A stretch of 64,000 nt of DNA from Guptibacillus hwajinpoensis. Lineage in GTDB: Bacteria; Bacillota; Bacilli; Bacillales; Guptibacillaceae. The notes under the pieces are model-generated. The model was not told the DNA's origin, ran no database searches, and saw only the letters and a program-made list of their open reading frames with translations. The number at the start of each line of letters is the position of its first letter. Position 1 is the stretch's first letter. The DNA lies in the NCBI RefSeq assembly GCF_005144865.1, contig NZ_SWFM01000004.1, positions 62,001-126,000 on the forward strand. The letters are read 5' to 3'. Both the position numbers and the translations under genes were made by a program. Below, piece after piece: positions 63,000 to 64,000 of this stretch.

Positions 63000-63178
63000 G
63001 AAATAGTTCCTCCTTTTCCTCATGCAAACTTCTATTGAAAGCTGAAAGTTACTATAGTTTTTAGAAGGTCTAACAAATAATATATCGTGCATGAATAATT
63101 TTTCGTATAAGATTCTACGTTACTATTTTAACAATAATTTCCTGAGTTTAGCTAATGAGGACTATTATTGATCATATA

Positions 63179-63226
63179 AGAAAGAGCCTTCCATATGTTC
63201 ACTTTGAACGATGAAAGGCTCTTTCT
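63179..63226 (-). terminator. Terminator downstream of tRNA-Ala
   Basis: AGAAAGAGCCTT (63179-63190) pairs with AAGGCTCTTTCT (63215-63226). It lies 33 bases past the tRNA 3' end on the minus strand. Confidence 0.75.
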
Positions 63227-63259
63227 ATTATAGTGATTTTTCTAACAGATTATTATCAA

Positions 63260-63332
63260 TGGAGCATAGCGGGCTCGAACCGCTGACCTCTACACTGCCA
63301 GTGTAGCGCTCTCCCAGCTGAGCTAATGCCCC
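63260..63332 (-). tRNA. tRNA-Ala (anticodon GGC)
   Basis: On the minus strand 73 bases fold as a cloverleaf: acceptor GGGGCAT/ATGCTCC plus discriminator A, D arm AGCTCAGCTGGGAGAGC, anticodon stem CTACA/TGTAG around CTGGCAG (anticodon GGC, reading GCC/GCU), and T arm with GGTTCGAGCCC. CCA is not encoded. No integrated element starts at its 3' end. Confidence 0.97.
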
Positions 63333-63413
63333 GTATAAATGACAGCGATTTCCTGTCGACAAAATTTATTTTATCATAGCCTTAATCAGAACAGCAACTA
63401 TTTTCTTACAAAA

Positions 63414-63446
63414 AGAAAGAAACGCCGTCTCCCGGCGTTTCTTTCT
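63414..63446 (-). terminator. Terminator after the yggT-family gene
   Basis: AGAAACGCCG pairs with CGGCGTTTCT around a TCTC loop. On the minus strand it is followed by TTTCTTTTTG. Confidence 0.85.
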
Positions 63447-63455
63447 CCTACTACC

Positions 63456-63773
63456 TTACCTTCTCTCTCGTTCAGTCAATCCCATCGCAACAAACCTTAC
63501 AATCAATGACGCGACAATACTATATACAATCAGTGCAAACACTGCCGAGAATTCAACGACATATTGGCCGACGAATTCCGTGGTTGGAAAGATATTTCTA
63601 AACGGATATAAGAGTGGCGCTGAGGTATCATAGATCCACTGCACGAATGGTGCACCGGGGTTTGCGCTGAATAGTTTCAATAATATACGAATTCCTAGAA
63701 TCGCTTCGATGATGCCAAAGATAAGGCGTACAACCGATACGAGGAATGAAGATATAGTTCTCATGTTAATCAC
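63456..63773 (-). CDS. YggT family membrane protein
   Basis: A protein of 105 residues with two hydrophobic segments: FLVSVVRLIFGIIEAILGIRILLKLF (about 9-34) and FSAVFALIVYSIVASLIVRFV (about 74-95). Between them is the family motif region PFVQWIYDTSAPLLYPFRNIFP. YggT/YlmG proteins are small integral membrane proteins of poorly known function; some are near cell division genes, but this one is not. The gene is monocistronic with its own terminator, upstream of the tRNA-Ala. Confidence 0.85.
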   Translation of the reverse strand: MINMRTISSFLVSVVRLIFGIIEAILGIRILLKLFSANPGAPFVQWIYDTSAPLLYPFRNIFPTTEFVGQYVVEFSAVFALIVYSIVASLIVRFVAMGLTERERR

Positions 63774-63885
63774 CCTTTTTTAAACTGTCATATCCTTTCT
63801 TTACCCTATTGCGATTGATCAAACACGTGTCGTTTTTTTCCAGTGATTGATGGACATAATGGGAATGGAGAAAGGAGCGTTTATT

Positions 63886-64000
63886 TTGAGGTTACGTAAT
63901 TTAGTTTATTATATATCTCGGTATCCACCTATATTACAACTCGGTGTTTTAACTGCACTTATTCTTATTTCCATGGGCTTTATTATGCACCTAGTTGAGC
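63886..64000 (+). CDS. N-terminal fragment of a membrane protein, probably potassium channel (YugO-like)
   Basis: A frame opens at TTG 63886 with AAAGGAG eight bases upstream and runs off the window end. The 38 residues visible are a basic N terminus (RLRNLVYYISRYPPI) and one membrane segment (LQLGVLTALILISMGFIMHLVE). This resembles the first helix of two-helix K+ channel proteins with a TrkA domain such as YugO, where HLVE/IEP precedes the pore. The selectivity filter lies beyond the window, so the call is tentative. Confidence 0.5.
   Translation, partial: MRLRNLVYYISRYPPILQLGVLTALILISMGFIMHLVE

Noticed and set aside
1..64000. CRISPR arrays, insertion sequences, prophage genes
   Set aside because: No spaced direct repeats, transposase, integrase or structural phage genes were seen.

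Overview
The window comes from a low-GC Gram-positive bacterium of the Bacillaceae type. This rests on AGGAGG-like ribosome binding sites with frequent TTG/GTG starts, a yuk/ess type VII secretion locus in the Bacillus order, a SAM-I riboswitch, a GbsR/GbsA choline system, CtaG of the caa3 oxidase type and a YycE-like protein. There is no phage, transposase or CRISPR array. One tRNA-Ala lies near the right end.

Layout: 1-3.9 kb is the end of a type VII secretion operon (essC tail, esaA, essA). 3.9-13 kb carries an SDR reductase, a secreted M4 metalloprotease, a duplicated beta-helix protein, an M42 aminopeptidase and an orphan oligopeptide-binding lipoprotein beside an Lrp regulator. 13-16 kb has a SAM-riboswitch-controlled dimethylsulfone monooxygenase and a divergent VOC/HxlR pair. 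16-24 kb has a SWIM/SNF2 helicase, a CBS/CorC membrane protein with a MerR regulator, and a membrane-anchored zinc-ribbon serine protease. 23.8-30.1 kb is a glycine betaine module: choline dehydrogenase, GbsA, GbsR and a CHT1-like choline/Na+ symporter, with matching inverted repeats just downstream of the three promoters. 30.3-39.7 kb is a catabolic locus of ROK regulator, family-1 binding protein, ATPase, double permease and ArgH-like lyase, divergent from a large secreted PIG-L deacetylase; both promoters carry a XylR-like operator. 39.9-44.6 kb is a copper/respiration group (CtaG, DUF2243, multicopper oxidase, SHOCT protein) next to an APC permease. 45-46.2 kb holds decaying genes.

47.1-60.3 kb is the most striking part: an AT-rich biosynthetic operon on the minus strand, read from 59.2 kb down to 47.1 kb. 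It encodes RibD-like, CysK-like, GTP cyclohydrolase II-like, WD40, SUMF1-like, three ATP-grasp (one frameshifted), methyltransferase, FMN reductase and MFS export proteins. RibA + RibD + WD40 + SUMF1 + methyltransferase is the gene content of the toxoflavin (7-azapteridine) tox operon of Burkholderia and Pseudomonas. Here it is combined with ATP-grasp ligases and a PLP enzyme, which suggests an amino-acid- or peptide-modified azapteridine or related pyrimidine. The first gene of the operon is a 52-codon PapR/Phr-like secreted propeptide, and a divergent HTH-TPR regulator of the PlcR/Rgg class sits beside it, so the cluster looks quorum-controlled. 60.8-64 kb returns to ordinary genes: DegV, an aldo/keto reductase, tRNA-Ala, YggT and the start of a probable potassium channel.
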